Assembly (NCBI GenBank): GCA_029060725.1
Contig: JAIDTL010000031.1
Span: 1-33,375, forward strand
Source: Muribaculaceae bacterium
GTDB lineage: Bacteria; Bacteroidota; Bacteroidia; Bacteroidales; Muribaculaceae
Length of the DNA stretch: 33,375 bases
Direction of reading: 5' to 3'
Position 1 is the stretch's first letter. Every line of letters starts with the position of its first letter. Below, in pieces: positions 1 through 8,626 of this stretch. A program made the translations under genes and the position numbers. Below the pieces are notes generated by a model. It was not told the DNA's origin and did no database searches. It saw only the letters and a program-made list of their open reading frames with translations.

Positions 1-71
1 AATCCTCATTTAGAATTTTTCAGATTGTTCAGCGTTTTCAGCTTTTTATGACTTAACTTCATCTAGTGCTT

Positions 72-197
72 ATAGAGCCTTTAGAGCCCTTAGAGCCTTT
101 AGAGCCCTTAGAGCCTCTAAAGCCCTTAAAGCCCTTAGAGCCTTTAGAGCCCTTAGAGCCTTTAGAGCCCTTAGAGCCCTTAGAGCTTTTGGAGCTA
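72..197. repeat. 9-bp tandem array, about 14 units
   Basis: Fourteen consecutive units of a 9-bp word, consensus TTAGAGCCC or TTAGAGCCT, with a few variants (CTAAAGCCC, TTAAAGCCC, TTGGAGCTA at the edge). There are no spacers, so this is not a CRISPR array. It lies just beyond the pckA terminator. A related 9-bp word (CCCTTAAAG) occurs at 14701-14755 in the leader of the export operon. A period of 9 keeps a reading frame open, but no convincing gene covers it here. Function unknown. Confidence 0.9.
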
Positions 198-202
198 ATG
201 GA

Positions 203-238
203 AAGAAGGCTCTGACCTTATCGGGTCAGAGCCTTCTT
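203..238 (-). terminator. Intrinsic terminator of pckA
   Basis: A perfect inverted repeat with 15-bp arms (203-217 and 224-238; AAGAAGGCTCTGACC and its complement) and a 6-nt loop. It sits 40 bp past the stop codon of the minus-strand pckA. Read on the minus strand the hairpin ends in a short T-rich run (TTCTTTCC). The upper strand also ends in TTCTTAATT, so it could work in both directions. Confidence 0.85.
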
Positions 239-277
239 AATTATCTGCGGCATTCAATTATGAATTCTGCATTATCA

Positions 278-1879
278 TCAGAGCTTTGGGCCGGCTGCTA
301 CGAGTGCCTTGCCTTCATCGTTGGTAGTGAACTTGTTGAAGTTCTTGATGAAGCGAGCTGCAAGGTCTTCAGCCTTCTTAGTCCATTCTGCGGGATCAGC
401 GTATGTGTCACGCGGATCAAGGATATGAGGATCAACTCCCGGAAGTTCGGTAGGAACTACGAAGTCGAAGTAAGGAATGGTCTTTGTAGGAGCCTTGAGG
501 ATAGAGCCGTCAAGGATAGCATCGATGATGCCACGGGTATCTTTGATAGAGATACGCTTGCCTGTACCGTTCCAACCAGTGTTGACGAGATATGCCTTAG
601 CACCGCTCTGGTTCATGCGCTTAACGAGCTCTTCACCGTATTTAGTCGGGTGGAGGCTAAGGAAAGCTGCACCGAAGCAAGCTGAGAATGTAGGAGTAGG
701 CTCTGTGATACCACGTTCTGTACCGGCGAGCTTAGCAGTAAAGCCGCTGAGGAAGTAGTATTTAGTCTGCTCATCGTTAAGGATAGACACCGGAGGAAGA
801 ACTCCGAATGCATCAGCTGAAAGGAAGATTACCTGGTCAGCAGCCGGACCCTTTGAAACGGGCTTAACGATATTCTTGATGTGGAAGATAGGATAAGAAA
901 CGCGAGTGTTTTCTGTCACGCTCTTGTCAGCGAAATCGCACTCTCCGTCAACTACAGTTACGTTCTCAAGAAGAGCGTCGCGCTTGATAGCGTTGTAGAT
1001 ATCGGGTTCGCTTTCCTTATCAAGGTTGATGACCTTAGCATAGCAACCACCTTCATAGTTGAATACGCCTTCATCGTCCCAACCGTGCTCGTCGTCGCCG
1101 ATGAGTTTACGCTTCGGGTCGGTAGAAAGAGTAGTCTTGCCTGTGCCGGAAAGGCCGAAGAAGATAGCTGTGCTGGTCTCTTCCATATTAGTGTTAGCGG
1201 AGCAGTGCATAGAAGCGATGCCACGGAGTGGGTTGAAGTAGTTCATCATTGAGAAGATACCCTTCTTCATTTCGCCGCCATACCAAGTGTTGATGATCAC
1301 CTGCTCTTTGTCAGTGATGTTGAAAGCAACACAAGTCTCAGAGTTGATGCCGAGTTCCTTGTAGTTTTCAACTTTTGCCTTAGAAGCATTGTAGACTACG
1401 AAGTCCGGTTCGAAGTCCTTAAGTTCTTCCTCTTTCGGACGGATGAACATGTTGGTCACGAAGTGTGCCTGCCATGCTACCTCAACGATGAAACGAACTT
1501 TAAGACGAGTTGCTGCGTTTGCTCCGCAATAGAGGTCAACTACATAGAGCTCCTTGTTGCTGAGCTCGTCGATTGCGAGTTTCTTAAGCTGATCCCATAC
1601 TTCAGTAGTGATGGGCTTGTTGTCGTTAGGATACTCGGGAGTGTTCCACCATACAGTATTTTCTGTAGTGGCATCCTTCACGAGATATTTGTCTTTAGGA
1701 CTGCGACCGGTGTAGACGCCTGTCATAACGTCGATAGCGCCAAGGCTGGTAGGAATACCTTTTTCATAGCCTTCGAGACCCGGTTTAGTCTCTTCAATGA
1801 AAAGCTGATCGTAGCTGGGGTTGTGGATGATTTTCTTAACCCCCTTGATCCCATAGCGGGACAAATCTAACTCTGCCAT
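278..1879 (-). CDS. pckA: Phosphoenolpyruvate carboxykinase (ATP)
   Basis: A 533-residue cytosolic enzyme interconverting oxaloacetate + ATP with phosphoenolpyruvate + CO2 + ADP. In Bacteroidales it commonly runs toward oxaloacetate on the succinate fermentation route and toward PEP in gluconeogenesis (family knowledge). Diagnostic motifs are all present: GRSPKDK near 58-64, the WYGGEMKKG segment near 199-207, the kinase-1a P-loop GLSGTGKT at 242-249, and the metal-binding GDDEHGW at 261-267 followed by NYEGGCYAK. Length is typical of the ATP-dependent family. The ATG at 1879 is the only sensible start and fits the N-terminus. The gene is monocistronic, with its own promoter (1984-2015), a leader of roughly 100 nt, and a strong terminator. 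A 16-bp palindrome at the transcription start suggests control by a repressor or activator. Confidence 0.97.
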   Translation of the reverse strand: MAELDLSRYGIKGVKKIIHNPSYDQLFIEETKPGLEGYEKGIPTSLGAIDVMTGVYTGRSPKDKYLVKDATTENTVWWNTPEYPNDNKPITTEVWDQLKKLAIDELSNKELYVVDLYCGANAATRLKVRFIVEVAWQAHFVTNMFIRPKEEELKDFEPDFVVYNASKAKVENYKELGINSETCVAFNITDKEQVIINTWYGGEMKKGIFSMMNYFNPLRGIASMHCSANTNMEETSTAIFFGLSGTGKTTLSTDPKRKLIGDDEHGWDDEGVFNYEGGCYAKVINLDKESEPDIYNAIKRDALLENVTVVDGECDFADKSVTENTRVSYPIFHIKNIVKPVSKGPAADQVIFLSADAFGVLPPVSILNDEQTKYYFLSGFTAKLAGTERGITEPTPTFSACFGAAFLSLHPTKYGEELVKRMNQSGAKAYLVNTGWNGTGKRISIKDTRGIIDAILDGSILKAPTKTIPYFDFVVPTELPGVDPHILDPRDTYADPAEWTKKAEDLAARFIKNFNKFTTNDEGKALVAAGPKL

Positions 1880-1968
1880 ATTGTCAAGTAATATTATTGG
1901 GTTTTAGTAATGTTATAAGTGTTTTTCTTTCGTTTTTTCCAATTTCCGGGATAAGGATAACAACCTCC

Positions 1969-1984
1969 GCCGCAAATTTGCGGC
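1969..1984. promoter_or_regulatory. 16-bp palindrome at the pckA transcription start
   Basis: GCCGCAAATTTGCGGC is a perfect 16-bp palindrome. On the minus strand it begins at the last base of the -7 box (TAACTTTG, 1991-1984), so it covers the expected transcription start. This is the classic place for a dimeric repressor to bind; a 5'-end RNA hairpin is the alternative. No second copy was noticed in the window. Confidence 0.5.
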
Positions 1985-2014
1985 AAAGTTAAAAAAATTT
2001 TAGGAATTCAGCAA
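1984..2014 (-). promoter_or_regulatory. Bacteroidetes-type promoter of pckA
   Basis: Read on the minus strand: a -33-like TTGC (2014-2011), a 19-bp spacer, then TAACTTTG (1991-1984), which matches the Bacteroidetes housekeeping -7 consensus TAnnTTTG. The start codon lies about 100 nt downstream. Confidence 0.65.
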
Positions 2015-2079
2015 TACCTTTGGGAGAAAAAGGACTAAAAAAAAGCATTCTTAATGATTTTTAACTTGATAATTTATCA

Positions 2080-3303
2080 TCATATCATCCTCGACTTAGC
2101 AAAGGAGCCGGCTACCCAAGCACATACCGCCGTTATCAAAGCGATTGGGATTGCTGTTATCAGCAAATCCATCATCTCAAGCCTGACCGGATATGCCATC
2201 GGGGGCGCATTTCCGCCCTGTGCAATTGTAATGAACCCAAATTTCTCCTGCAGCAACGAAAGAAGAGAGCCAAAAACGAGTCCTATCACTCCCCCTATCA
2301 ACGACACAAGGACACTTTCCCATCTGAACACTCCGGAAATCGAAGCCTTGTTCATTCCAATTGCTGCCATTGTCCGCATCGAATCTTCTTTTTCAAGCAC
2401 GAGCATCGAAAGAGTGGTGACAATATTGAAAGATGCTATGATCAGAATAAAGAAAAGCAACAAAAAGGTCATCCACTTCTCTATCTGCACCATACGGAAA
2501 TTCACCTCCTGAAGCATCAGACGGTTTTTCACCACATAATCCTGACCTATTTTGGCAGCCACATCATCCATCAACTTATCAATCTCTTTTGGATTGACTG
2601 CCTTTATCTCAATGGCTGTCGCCTCTCTATCATAGAGCAGAAGATCTCTTACGAGCGAGATATCAGTAAATACAGTATTTTCATCATAACTATCTTGCAA
2701 TGATTGGAATATATCTGCCACATACAGAGAGTCCATGACGAAAGCCGCAGCCGGATTAGCAGGATTGAATCTGCCGGTCCTCTTCGGGGCAAATACAGTC
2801 AATGGTTGGTCATAGTCGAACATCGACAGTTTGTAGGCAAGCCCTATTGACATCAAAGCAGGATTGGCAGAGGCTGCATCTTTCAAAGCCACTCCTCCGG
2901 CAACCCGCAGAGAGTCGATCGACGTCACTTTTGCATATTCAGCCGGCACTACACCCTTTAGTGTGACCGGGGTCTCACGACCATTGTAAAAACCAAGAGC
3001 ATTGTCAGTAAGCGTCGGAGTTGCCAATTCCACTCCCTTTATCTTTCCTATCTCAAGGGCTAAGGAGTCTCCATTAGCTATTGTCTTCCCCTCTTTAGGA
3101 CTCACCATGAGGTCGGGCGACAGAGTATCCATCCTACCGGTCAGCACTGACTGAAAACCATTGAAAACCGACAAAACGCAAACGACGGCAGCAGTCGCCA
3201 CAGCGACCCCTGCCACCGACACTATTGCGATTGCATTTACTGCACTATGCGATTTCTTTCCAAAAAGATATCGCAAGGCTATAAGAAAAGGAATTGATTT
3301 CAA
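2080..3303 (-). CDS. LolC/LolE-like lipoprotein-releasing ABC permease
   Basis: 407 residues with the classic FtsX/LolC-E layout: one N-terminal transmembrane helix (about 22-45, GVAVATAAVVCVLSVFNGF), a large periplasmic MacB-type core (about 50-270), then three C-terminal helices (about 277-300, 331-352, 379-401). The N-terminal pattern RYLFGKKSHSAVNAI followed by SVFNGFQ is that of Bacteroidetes LolC/E proteins, which extract lipoproteins from the inner membrane with the ATPase LolD. No LolD is adjacent, so the partner would be encoded elsewhere. The start appears to be TTG at 3303, 7 nt after the rbfA stop; no nearby ATG keeps the conserved N-terminus. It is the last gene of the dgkA-aroQ-rbfA operon. 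An AT-rich hairpin just past its end (about 2068-2080) is a weak terminator candidate. Confidence 0.85.
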   Translation of the reverse strand: MKSIPFLIALRYLFGKKSHSAVNAIAIVSVAGVAVATAAVVCVLSVFNGFQSVLTGRMDTLSPDLMVSPKEGKTIANGDSLALEIGKIKGVELATPTLTDNALGFYNGRETPVTLKGVVPAEYAKVTSIDSLRVAGGVALKDAASANPALMSIGLAYKLSMFDYDQPLTVFAPKRTGRFNPANPAAAFVMDSLYVADIFQSLQDSYDENTVFTDISLVRDLLLYDREATAIEIKAVNPKEIDKLMDDVAAKIGQDYVVKNRLMLQEVNFRMVQIEKWMTFLLLFFILIIASFNIVTTLSMLVLEKEDSMRTMAAIGMNKASISGVFRWESVLVSLIGGVIGLVFGSLLSLLQEKFGFITIAQGGNAPPMAYPVRLEMMDLLITAIPIALITAVCAWVAGSFAKSRMI

Positions 3304-3310
3304 CTATTAA

Positions 3311-3697
3311 CTATTTTAAATCGTCGGGGTCAACATAGTCGTCGGCTGTCCCTTTGATAGGGTCAGAGGCGAGCAGACGGTCGATGTTTTCTGCATAGTC
3401 AAGGGAGTCATCAAGATAGAAAGCAAGGTCAGGACACTTGCGGAGCACTTGCTTCACAGCCTGCGCCAGCTCATATCTTACGGTCTTTGACTGCTTCTTG
3501 ATGTTCTCAAGAATTTCATTTGACTTTTCCGGTGGGAAAATGCTGAGATATGCCTTTGCGATTGCAAGGTCAGGAGAGACACGGACTGTGCTCACCGACA
3601 CCAGGACATTACCCATAGCCGCCGTTTGCCGACGGAATATCTCGCTAAGTTCTTTTTGTATAAGTCTTGCAATTTTTGCTTGTCTTTTCGATTCCAT
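3311..3697 (-). CDS. rbfA: 30S ribosome-binding factor A
   Basis: 128 residues, the normal size of RbfA, a KH-fold protein that binds the 30S subunit and helps mature the 5' end of 16S rRNA, especially in the cold. The N-terminus (ESKRQAKIARLIQKELSEIFRR) and the core VSVSTVRVSPDLAIAKAYLSIF followed by LRKCPDLAFYLDDSL with an acidic tail are typical of the family. The ATG at 3697 matches the usual family start. It lies in the minus-strand operon, 42 nt after the methyltransferase and 7 nt before the LolC/E-like permease. An rbfA-lolC/E pairing has the look of a conserved housekeeping arrangement in this phylum (recollection, not checked). Confidence 0.93.
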   Translation of the reverse strand: MESKRQAKIARLIQKELSEIFRRQTAAMGNVLVSVSTVRVSPDLAIAKAYLSIFPPEKSNEILENIKKQSKTVRYELAQAVKQVLRKCPDLAFYLDDSLDYAENIDRLLASDPIKGTADDYVDPDDLK

Positions 3698-3739
3698 AGT
3701 TATTTCATTTTAGTTTGTAACTAAATAACGCCACATCCC

Positions 3740-4396
3740 CTAATAAAGTTTCTTTTTCCGCAGCAAACTTATACCGTCGCGAAAAGGCAAAATGACAGTC
3801 TCAAATCCCTCCAGAGTGCAAGCCATCTCATTAAATGCCCTCACCCCTTTCGTCTGAGGATCATCCTCGTATGCCGGATCGCAGACATGGCCCGACCACA
3901 GAGTATTGTCTGCCACAATCAACCCTCCGGGGCGTATCATACGCACAGCTTCCGACAAATAATCAGGATATTCACGTTTATTTGCGTCGACAAAAATCAT
4001 ATCCACACACTCATCAGCAAACTCCCGGCATACATCCAAAGCCAAACCGATCTTCAGCTCAACCTTTTCCCCATATTCGGAAGCATCAAGCTGGCATCTG
4101 ATAAAGTCTTCCAACTCATCATCCGCCTCCACTGTGACAAGCCTCGAGCCCTCAGGCAATCCCTCGGCAATGCAGAGAGCCGAGTATCCGGAGAATGTGC
4201 CCAATTCCAACACAAGCTTTGGGGCACACAGCTGAGTGAGCATCTTCAGAAGCCTGCCCTGAAGATGTCCGGAACACATGCGACCATTTATCAGGCGAAG
4301 ATATGACTCGCGCGTCAGACGCTTCAGATGCTCAGGTTCCGGAGAAATATGGGCGTCAACGTATGCATCCAGATCAGATTCTATCTCGTAGGTCAT
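3740..4396 (-). CDS. SAM-dependent O-methyltransferase
   Basis: 218 residues, class I Rossmann methyltransferase of the caffeoyl-CoA/catechol O-methyltransferase-like family. Visible motifs: the SAM-binding ELGTFSGYS at 64-72, an acidic residue ending strand 2 (VTVEAD, E90), FVDANK with D137 (a metal or catalytic aspartate position in this family), and GGLIVADNTLWSG with D163-N164. The substrate in Bacteroidales is not established; catechol-like small molecules are the general family substrates. The gene overlaps aroQ by 4 bp (ATGA), so translation is probably coupled. The overlap with a shikimate-pathway gene is suggestive but does not prove an aromatic substrate. Confidence 0.88.
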   Translation of the reverse strand: MTYEIESDLDAYVDAHISPEPEHLKRLTRESYLRLINGRMCSGHLQGRLLKMLTQLCAPKLVLELGTFSGYSALCIAEGLPEGSRLVTVEADDELEDFIRCQLDASEYGEKVELKIGLALDVCREFADECVDMIFVDANKREYPDYLSEAVRMIRPGGLIVADNTLWSGHVCDPAYEDDPQTKGVRAFNEMACTLEGFETVILPFRDGISLLRKKKLY

Positions 4397-4833
4397 GATT
4401 GTGAGAGAATCGAGCGAACGGCAAGAAGATAACCGTCGAGCCCCAGACCGCAGATCGAACCTTTGGCTGCAGACGCCACTACGTCTGTATGACGGAATTC
4501 CTCGCGTGCATGAATATTAGAAATGTGAACTATGATTACCGGCACCGGCGACATCTCCACAGCATCATGGATTGCGTATGAATAATGAGCGTATGCACCC
4601 GGATTCATCACAATCCCACGGCAGCGAGGATCAAAAGCCAGTTGCTGCAATTTACTGACGAGCTCACCCTCTGAATTAGACTGAAAATACTCTAATTCCT
4701 CCTTGCCATCAGAGAGTCGCGCCACAAGATCTGCAGCCACCGGAAGGAAATCCTCAAAAGAAGTAGACCCATACACTCTGGGATCCCTTCGACCTAACAT
4801 ATTAAGATTAGGCCCGTTGATTATAGCTATCAT
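4393..4833 (-). CDS. aroQ: Type II 3-dehydroquinate dehydratase
   Basis: 146 residues, the size of the dodecameric type II enzyme that converts 3-dehydroquinate to 3-dehydroshikimate, the third step of the shikimate pathway. Motifs in order: INGPNLNMLG (5-14), the catalytic tyrosine Y21 in the RDPRVYG loop, QSNSEGEL (51-58), MNPGAYAHYS (76-85), and VHISNIHAREEFR (102-114) with catalytic H103 and substrate-binding R114. The ATG at 4833 gives the standard N-terminus. It is the second gene of the dgkA operon, 40 nt downstream, and shares an ATGA overlap with the methyltransferase gene. Confidence 0.96.
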   Translation of the reverse strand: MIAIINGPNLNMLGRRDPRVYGSTSFEDFLPVAADLVARLSDGKEELEYFQSNSEGELVSKLQQLAFDPRCRGIVMNPGAYAHYSYAIHDAVEMSPVPVIIVHISNIHAREEFRHTDVVASAAKGSICGLGLDGYLLAVRSILSQS

Positions 4834-4873
4834 TTTCCTTTATGATTTATTGTGAGTGATAAATGATAATTCT

Positions 4874-5251
4874 TTAGAATAAAGCGATTATTTTGGGTAA
4901 AAAGATTATGAGCCCCGCAGTAGCAGCGGCGATAGCCATCATAAGCACTCCGGCAGCCGCAACATCTTTCGCCTTCTTCACGAGGGGATGAAATTCAGGA
5001 CTAACAAGGTCAGCCAAAGCTTCTATAGCCGAATTCATCGCCTCTGCCATCAAGACGCCACCACAGCATAATGCCACTACACACCATTGCTCATGAGATA
5101 TTCCTAAAGCAAACCCAAAGAAGACTACACAAGCCAGCGCCACGATATGAATGCGAGAGTTGTGCTCATCGCGAAGTAATGTAGCGATACCATTGAAAGC
5201 ATATCCAAATGACCGCAACCTCTTCCTAATCGAAAACTTTTCATTTTTCAT
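4874..5251 (-). CDS. dgkA: Diacylglycerol/undecaprenol kinase family protein
   Basis: 125 residues with the DgkA fold: an N-terminal amphipathic segment (KRLRSFGYAFNGIATLLRDEHNSRIH; E29 is the conserved acidic residue), three transmembrane helices (about 35-52, 55-75, 98-118) and the signature EAMNSAIEALADL (70-82) followed by KKAKDVAAAGVL (92-103). The family phosphorylates diacylglycerol or, in many bacteria, undecaprenol; sequence alone cannot decide which. It is the first gene of the minus-strand operon. The promoter -7 box ends only 4 nt before the ATG, so the mRNA may be leaderless. Confidence 0.93.
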   Translation of the reverse strand: MKNEKFSIRKRLRSFGYAFNGIATLLRDEHNSRIHIVALACVVFFGFALGISHEQWCVVALCCGGVLMAEAMNSAIEALADLVSPEFHPLVKKAKDVAAAGVLMMAIAAATAGLIIFLPKIIALF

Positions 5252-5255
5252 ATCG

Positions 5256-5287
5256 CAAAATTAAATAAATTTCTTCATATTGCCAAA
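5256..5287 (-). promoter_or_regulatory. Promoter of the dgkA-aroQ-rbfA operon
   Basis: On the minus strand: TTTG (5287-5284), a 20-bp spacer, TAATTTTG (5263-5256). Both boxes match the Bacteroidetes consensus exactly. The dgkA ATG begins at 5251, so the expected start of transcription falls at or next to the start codon. Confidence 0.75.
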
Positions 5288-5381
5288 TTAAGACCACCTA
5301 CCCTACAGTCAGCAGATACATTCAAAGATTGTAACATAACTATGAAATTTTAGCTTTTTGCTATTAAATTTTCCTTCAAGT

Positions 5382-5413
5382 ATTGTTTATTTGCATTTTT
5401 TGTTTTAACTTTG
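5382..5413 (+). promoter_or_regulatory. Promoter of the Lrp-family gene
   Basis: ATTG at 5382-5385, a 20-bp spacer, then TAACTTTG at 5406-5413, a perfect -7 box. The gene starts at 5528, giving a leader of about 108 nt with no clear hairpin in it. It is divergent from the dgkA promoter, with about 95 bp between the two -33 boxes. Confidence 0.65.
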
Positions 5414-5527
5414 CACAAAGAAATGATCCAAAAACGTCGCAGGACCTATCCGAAACACTTGTCAAAGATAAGAATGCGAGACTCTCCGAACATTAACAAA
5501 ACCTAAAAACAGACAAATTAAAAAAAC

Positions 5528-6001
5528 ATGGAAAAAGTCGACAACCTTGACAGAAAGATCCTCAACATTATCATGAATAATGCCCGCACTCCTTCTAAAG
5601 ACGTGGCCATCGTATGCGGAGTATCTCGCGCAGCTATCCACCAGCGCATCCAGCGACTTATAGAAATGGGCGTCATCACAGGCTCCGGCTACGACGTCGA
5701 CCCCAAGAAACTCGGATATAACACATGCACTTACGTAGGCGTGAAACTTGAAAAAGGCTCCATGTACCGCGGTGTTGTAGCCGACCTCGAAAGCATCCCT
5801 GAAGTCGTGGAATGTCACTTCACCACAGGTCCGTATTCAATGCTCATGAAAGTGTTTGCACGCGACAACCAGCACCTTATGGAACTTCTCAACGACCGCA
5901 TCCAGCACATCAAGGGAGTAACTGAGACTGAGACCCTCATTTCTCTGGAGCAGTCAATGAAACGTCAGATAAAACTTGAAACAGACGACAATGCAAAATA
6001 A
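5528..6001 (+). CDS. Lrp/AsnC family transcriptional regulator
   Basis: 157 residues. The N-terminal helix-turn-helix (about 6-52; LDRKILNIIMNNARTPSKDV, then GVSRAAIHQRIQRLIEMGVI) is followed by a RAM ligand-binding domain (about 67-141; FTTGPYSMLMKVFARD, then IQHIKGVTETETLISLE). Lrp/AsnC proteins form dimers to hexadecamers and respond to amino acids or other small ligands; the ligand here cannot be predicted. The gene has its own promoter and a leader of about 108 nt. The following membrane-protein gene starts inside its last codons, so the two are likely cotranscribed and translationally coupled. Confidence 0.95.
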   Translation: MEKVDNLDRKILNIIMNNARTPSKDVAIVCGVSRAAIHQRIQRLIEMGVITGSGYDVDPKKLGYNTCTYVGVKLEKGSMYRGVVADLESIPEVVECHFTTGPYSMLMKVFARDNQHLMELLNDRIQHIKGVTETETLISLEQSMKRQIKLETDDNAK

Positions 6002-8447
6002 AAAAAATCTCATATTCACCATAGTGGCGGCTCTGCTCTTAGCAGTGGTCGCCTTTATGTTTTTCTTCCCTGATGCAATGGAGGGAAGGGTGCTGCAACA
6101 GCACGACATACAGCAGGGTCTCGCAAACGGACATGAACAGCAAGCATTCAAGGCAGAGACTGGAGAAAGCACACGTTGGACCAATTCCCTCTTCGGAGGA
6201 ATGCCGACTTTCCAGATCTCACCTTCATATCCGGCCAACGACTTGCTGAGCTGGATACAGAGCATATATATGCTTGGGCTCCCATCTCCGGCCAATCTTC
6301 TCTTCGGAATGATGCTTGGCTTCTTTATAATGTGCCTTTGCATGAAGATGCGCTGGAGCGTAGCTCTTTTCGCGTCTCTGGCTTGGGGCTTCTCATCATA
6401 TTTCATAATCATCATAGGAGCCGGGCATATATGGAAATTCCTTACGCTATGCTACATACCCCCGACAATAGGAGGATTGATACTAATATATAGGAACAGA
6501 TGGCTTGCCGGTGGGGCACTGACCGCCCTATTCTCCGCAATGCAATTGATGAGCAACCATCCGCAGATGACCTATTACTTCCTCATTGTAATGCTATGCA
6601 TCGCTTTGGCCTACCTCTGGATAGCAATCAAGGGAAAGACAGTGGGGAAATGGTGCATATCCACTTGCGTAGGGATTGCATGTGGGCTAATTGGAGTGGC
6701 AGCCAACTCGCCAAGTCTTTACAACTCGCTTGAATATAGCAAAGAGACTGTACGCGGAAGAGCTACAGACATCACAGACCCGAATGCACCGGCTGCAGTA
6801 GGCATGGACAGGGATGCCATCACAGCATGGAGCTATGGCATAGACGAGACATGGAGCCTTTTGATACCCAACGTCAAGGGTGGCGCTTCGCTGAAACCGA
6901 CAGCCGGACAAAACAGGATGCTTTCCGTAGCGGAAACAGACATGGGTGCTGACAGATATCTCTCGCCTGAGGAAATGCAGTTTGCAAGCCAATTCACTCA
7001 ATATTTCGGAGACCAACCAATGACCAACGGACCAGTATATGTAGGTGCTTTCGTACTTCTGCTCGCCATATTGGGTATGTTTGTGATCGACGGCAAATGG
7101 GAGACACCGATGAAATGGGCACTCTTTGCTGCCACCTTCTTTACCATCATGCTGAGTTGGGGACACAACTTCAATGCACTGACCGACTTTATGATCGATC
7201 ATTTCCCGGGCTACAATAAATTCCGTACTGTCAGCTCCATATTAGTTGTAGCCGAATTCTGCATACCCCTGCTGGCAACCCTCTGCATAAAGCAAATCAT
7301 TCAGACTGACGGATTTTTCAATAAAAATAAATGGACCGTCATTTGCGTGATGGGAGGTGGAGCTGCAGTATGCCTTGTAGGTTGGATTGCGCCGTCAGTA
7401 TTCGGGGAGCCATATTCAGCTTCTGAACTGAGCTATCTGAATGAGGCGGGAGTCTTCAATAATCCCGCCTACTCGAATGTGATGCATGGGATAGGAGATG
7501 GTCGCTTGTCGCTCGTTTCCTCTGATGCCTTGCGTTCACTGATATTCATTATACTGGGATGCGCATTGCTCTTGCTATGGGAGAAAAAAATCATAAAGAG
7601 TGCTTCTGTTTTGGTTTGCTGCCTTGCTGCGGTCGTGCTTGTCGACCTTTATTCTGTAGACAAGAGATATGTCGATTCCGACAACTTCCTTACCGCCGAA
7701 AGCGACGAAGCCGCATTCGTGCCTACTGATGCCGACCTCGCGATCCTACAGGATAAGAGCAATTACAGGGTAATGGACATACCGGGATTCTCCTCAGCGC
7801 GCAGCAGTTATTTCCATAAGACCATTGGAGGATACCATGCTGCCAAACTCACTCGCTACAACGACCTTATCGAGCACCAGATATCAAAGGGGAATACATT
7901 TGTATTGAACATGCTGAATGCAAAATACTTCCTTACAGATGGTGGTTACACCGAAAATCCGTATGCTTTCGGCAATGCATGGTTGGTAGACACGCTGACA
8001 TACGTTGGCTCCTCCAAAGAAGAAATGGAGGCTCTTTCAGATCTTGAGAATCGCAATACAGCTGTTGCCGACAAGAAATTCGCAGATGTATTAGGGACTC
8101 CCCTACCAATCCAACCCGGCGACACCATCTATGAGACTTCCTACGCGCCAAACAAATTGACATATAAAGCTCATTCTGCAAAAGGAGGCATAGCGCTATT
8201 CTCGGAGGTATATTTCCCATGGGGTTGGAAAGCGACTGTCAATGGCAAGGAGACTCCGATCGGACAAGCAGACTATGTGCTTCGTGCCCTCCGGCTCCCT
8301 GCAGGCGACTCGGAGATTGTAATGACTTTCGAACCGGAAACCGTCAAAAAGGCCAACAACATCGCCATGGCTTCCGTAATTCTCATCTACCTCCTTGCAT
8401 TAGGCGCCATAGCCAAATGGATCTACAAATTAATGCATAATTCATAA
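5991..8447 (+). CDS. YfhO family polytopic membrane protein
   Basis: About 818 residues with a first transmembrane helix at 6-25 and roughly a dozen hydrophobic segments, plus soluble regions, including a C-terminal beta-rich stretch (SEVYFPWGWKATVNGKETPI, then VLRALRLPAGDSEIVMTFEP) before a final helix. This is the layout of Bacteroidetes YfhO-family proteins. In Bacillus, YfhO acts in lipoteichoic acid glycosylation; the role in Bacteroidales is not known. The ATG at 5991, inside the end of the Lrp gene, is preferred over an upstream TTG at 5976 because MQNKKN leads directly into the first helix. The last codons (LMHNS and the stop) are encoded by a 7-bp repeat array, so the extreme C-terminus may not be conserved. 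Confidence 0.88.
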   Translation: MQNKKNLIFTIVAALLLAVVAFMFFFPDAMEGRVLQQHDIQQGLANGHEQQAFKAETGESTRWTNSLFGGMPTFQISPSYPANDLLSWIQSIYMLGLPSPANLLFGMMLGFFIMCLCMKMRWSVALFASLAWGFSSYFIIIIGAGHIWKFLTLCYIPPTIGGLILIYRNRWLAGGALTALFSAMQLMSNHPQMTYYFLIVMLCIALAYLWIAIKGKTVGKWCISTCVGIACGLIGVAANSPSLYNSLEYSKETVRGRATDITDPNAPAAVGMDRDAITAWSYGIDETWSLLIPNVKGGASLKPTAGQNRMLSVAETDMGADRYLSPEEMQFASQFTQYFGDQPMTNGPVYVGAFVLLLAILGMFVIDGKWETPMKWALFAATFFTIMLSWGHNFNALTDFMIDHFPGYNKFRTVSSILVVAEFCIPLLATLCIKQIIQTDGFFNKNKWTVICVMGGGAAVCLVGWIAPSVFGEPYSASELSYLNEAGVFNNPAYSNVMHGIGDGRLSLVSSDALRSLIFIILGCALLLLWEKKIIKSASVLVCCLAAVVLVDLYSVDKRYVDSDNFLTAESDEAAFVPTDADLAILQDKSNYRVMDIPGFSSARSSYFHKTIGGYHAAKLTRYNDLIEHQISKGNTFVLNMLNAKYFLTDGGYTENPYAFGNAWLVDTLTYVGSSKEEMEALSDLENRNTAVADKKFADVLGTPLPIQPGDTIYETSYAPNKLTYKAHSAKGGIALFSEVYFPWGWKATVNGKETPIGQADYVLRALRLPAGDSEIVMTFEPETVKKANNIAMASVILIYLLALGAIAKWIYKLMHNS

Positions 8448-8463
8448 TGCTTAATGCATAATT
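8429..8463. repeat. Heptad array across the yfhO-like stop codon
   Basis: Five consecutive 7-bp words of the CATAATG/CATAATT type. The TAA stop of the YfhO gene (8445-8447) lies within the array. Confidence 0.75.
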
Positions 8464-8570
8464 TCAGACACTACGATATATCATTCAATAATGATCAAAT
8501 TAAACGTATAATATCATTGTATCTTATCGTCTGAATCTCAGAGACTAACAATTAACAAATTAATAATTGT

Positions 8571-8626
8571 GCATTATGAATTATGCATTATGAATTAACT
8601 ACGATGAATTATGCATAATGCATTAG
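8571..8626. repeat. Heptad array supplying the next start codon
   Basis: Eight consecutive 7-bp units alternating GCATTAT and GAATTAT, one of them diverged (8599-8605). The array runs into the following gene: its ATG at 8611 and its first five codons are made of repeat units. The 107 bp between this array and the one at 8429-8463 hold no gene and no clear terminator. Confidence 0.78.

Noticed and set aside
72..197. Possible CRISPR array
   Set aside because: The 9-bp units are contiguous with no unique spacers, and there are no cas genes.
260..685. Open reading frames on the plus strand opposite pckA (also 477-758, 881-1252, 1463-1870)
   Set aside because: They mirror a strongly conserved gene on the other strand and encode no recognisable domain.
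5976..5990. TTG start giving a longer YfhO protein
   Set aside because: The five extra residues are polar and the ATG at 5991 leads directly into the first helix.
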